A DNA stretch of 7,156 bases, from the NCBI GenBank assembly GCA_946479125.1, contig CAMLET010000162.1, forward strand, positions 1 through 7,156, in the 5' to 3' direction. This stretch comes from an uncultured Flavobacteriales bacterium. Lineage in GTDB: Bacteria; Bacteroidota; Bacteroidia; Flavobacteriales; Crocinitomicaceae. A program made the translations under genes and the position numbers. Below the pieces are notes generated by a model that was given only the letters and a program-made list of their open reading frames with translations, was not told the origin of the DNA and ran no database searches. This document shows, piece by piece, positions 6,016 to 7,156 of the stretch; position 1 is the stretch's first letter; every line of letters starts with the position of its first letter.

Positions 6016-6966
6016 TTATTTTCTTTGTAAGACTTTTTGTACAGCTTTTACAATGTTTGGAGCATCCAATCCGTATTTCACCATCAACTCATCTGGAGTT
6101 CCTGACTCACCGAATTTGTCGTTTACACCAACATATTCCTGAGGTAATGGTAAGTTTCTTGAAAGAACCTGAGCAACAGCGTCACCCAAACCGCCATTTA
6201 ACATGTGTTCCTCAGCGGTAACCACACAACCTGTTTTGCGTACAGACTTTAAGATTGCCTCTTCGTCTAAAGGTTTAATGGTGTGCATATTTATTACTTC
6301 AGCTTTGATTCCCAATTTCCCCAACTCCTGAGCTGCAAGAATACTTTGCCAAACCAAATGTCCACAAGCAATGATAGTAACATCTGTTCCTTCAATCAAA
6401 AGATCTGCTTTTCCAATTTGGAAGTCAGCATCTTCTTTAACGAAGATTGGAACAACTGGTCGACCAAAACGCAGATAAACTGGTCCAAAATGTTTTGAAA
6501 TTGCTTTTGTAGCCTGTTTTGTCTGGTTGAAATCAGCAGGAACAATAACTGTCATATGTGGTAACATACGCATCATTCCGATGTCTTCCAAAATTTGGTG
6601 AGTTGCACCATCTTCACCTAAGGTAATTCCAGCGTGAGAAGCACAAATCTTTACATTTTTGTGAGAGTAAGCAACAGATTGACGAATTTGATCGTAAACA
6701 CGTCCAGTTGAGAAATTAGCAAAAGTTCCAGTGTAAGGAATTTTTCCACCAATCGTCATACCAGCCGCCATACCAATCATATTAGCTTCAGCAATTCCAA
6801 CCTGGAAGAAACGTTCTGGAAAAGCTTTTTGAAACGCGTCCATTTTTAATGAACCAGTTAAATCGGCACATAAGCCAACAACGTTTTCATTTTCCTGACC
6901 AATTTCCAATAGTCCTTCACCAAATCCTGATCTTGTGTCTTTCTTTCCTAAAATTTCAAATTCCAT
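6016..6966 (-). CDS. transketolase, C-terminal subunit (pyrimidine-binding plus C-terminal domain)
   Basis: This 316-residue protein corresponds to the second half of transketolase, a cytosolic thiamine-diphosphate enzyme that moves two-carbon ketol units in the non-oxidative pentose phosphate pathway. The pyrimidine-binding domain fills about residues 10-170. It contains the [14 protein letters not shown] segment, whose Glu60 is the expected residue that activates the cofactor, and GEDGATHQ at 117-124, with His123 in the active-site loop. The C-terminal domain (about 185-310) carries [15 protein letters not shown] at 251-265. The length matches stand-alone C-terminal subunits of split transketolases, so the gene is complete rather than truncated. 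A DXS-like or other transketolase-family role is less likely. The N-terminal, diphosphate-binding half is not next to it: the gene 3 bp upstream is unrelated. The start is the ATG at 6966. The ECF sigma gene follows after 3 bp. Confidence 0.9.
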   Translation of the reverse strand: MEFEILGKKDTRSGFGEGLLEIGQENENVVGLCADLTGSLKMDAFQKAFPERFFQVGIAEANMIGMAAGMTIGGKIPYTGTFANFSTGRVYDQIRQSVAYSHKNVKICASHAGITLGEDGATHQILEDIGMMRMLPHMTVIVPADFNQTKQATKAISKHFGPVYLRFGRPVVPIFVKEDADFQIGKADLLIEGTDVTIIACGHLVWQSILAAQELGKLGIKAEVINMHTIKPLDEEAILKSVRKTGCVVTAEEHMLNGGLGDAVAQVLSRNLPLPQEYVGVNDKFGESGTPDELMVKYGLDAPNIVKAVQKVLQRK

Positions 6967-6969
6967 CGC

Positions 6970-7156
6970 TTAAATATTGATTGGGGTTGTTTTATTTGAA
7001 TAAATCTTAAATAATCTAGTAGTTGTATATGAAGTTGACTTCAAATGTTTTTGTCGGTAAACCAAAGCGTAATCGCCAGGCTGAAGCAATAAGCTTCCTG
7101 AGTTACTATTCGAATCAAGGTTGCTGACCCATTCGTATTCACCGTTTTCTTTTATA
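6970..7156 (-). CDS. C-terminal end of an unidentified, probably exported protein (partial)
   Basis: An open frame enters from the window edge (first complete codon at 7155) and runs 61 codons to a TAA at 6970-6972. The residues include EYEWVSNLD, then a glycine/serine turn, LLLQPGDYALVYR, and a final strand ending NKTTPINI. This alternating pattern around a PGDY-type turn resembles the beta-sandwich ends of secreted Bacteroidota proteins; some VWA-domain proteins of the phylum end in a similar way, but too little is visible to name the family. The gene stops 3 bp before the transketolase start, so the two are probably co-transcribed. The reading frame is well supported; the function is not. 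Confidence 0.7.
   Translation of the reverse strand, partial: IKENGEYEWVSNLDSNSNSGSLLLQPGDYALVYRQKHLKSTSYTTTRLFKIYSNKTTPINI

Noticed and set aside
5985..6498. Two plus-strand open frames (5985-6221 and 6283-6498) opposite the transketolase gene
   Set aside because: They are antisense to a well-conserved enzyme, rich in Cys/His/Phe as expected of shadow translation, and have no signal or domain.

Overview
The window looks like Bacteroidota, most likely order Flavobacteriales (inference; no marker gene is present). The clues are a C-terminal type IX secretion (T9SS) sorting domain on a kelch-type protein, a two-gene style transketolase (only the C-terminal half is encoded here), lipoproteins with short Bacteroidota-type signal peptides, an ECF sigma factor next to a small one-helix membrane protein, and almost no Shine-Dalgarno sequences. 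Every gene is on the minus strand, so transcription runs from high to low coordinates. No RNA gene, CRISPR array or insertion sequence was seen. The longest gene-free stretch is about 210 bases.

Transcription unit 1 (7156 down to 3175): the C-terminal end of an unidentified, probably exported protein; the transketolase C-terminal subunit; an ECF sigma factor; a one-helix putative anti-sigma factor; an exported Spy/CpxP-like protein with a His/Pro-rich tail; and a class III PLP aminotransferase. Spacings are 3, 3, 22 and 10 bp, then an 8 bp overlap, so this is probably one operon. The middle three genes form a sigma / membrane anti-sigma / periplasmic sensor cassette, embedded between two metabolic enzyme genes.

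Intergenic region (2966-3174): a long near-perfect hairpin (3098-3158) that probably terminates unit 1, a 14 bp perfect palindrome next to it, and a weak candidate promoter for unit 2.

Transcription unit 2 (2965 down to the window edge): a YitT/DUF2179 inner-membrane protein, a 108-residue lipoprotein, a secreted six-bladed kelch-like propeller with a T9SS signal, and a lipoprotein resembling DUF3828 proteins. Spacings are 9, 29 and 3 bp. The last gene appears to end early: the frame stays open past its TAA to the window edge.

Most of the window is recognisable at family level. The parts most worth a second look are the sigma/anti-sigma/sensor cassette with its duplicated acidic motif and His-rich tail, the missing transketolase partner, and the possible nonsense stop at 57-59. 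Family calls come from reading motifs by eye; no database search was run.
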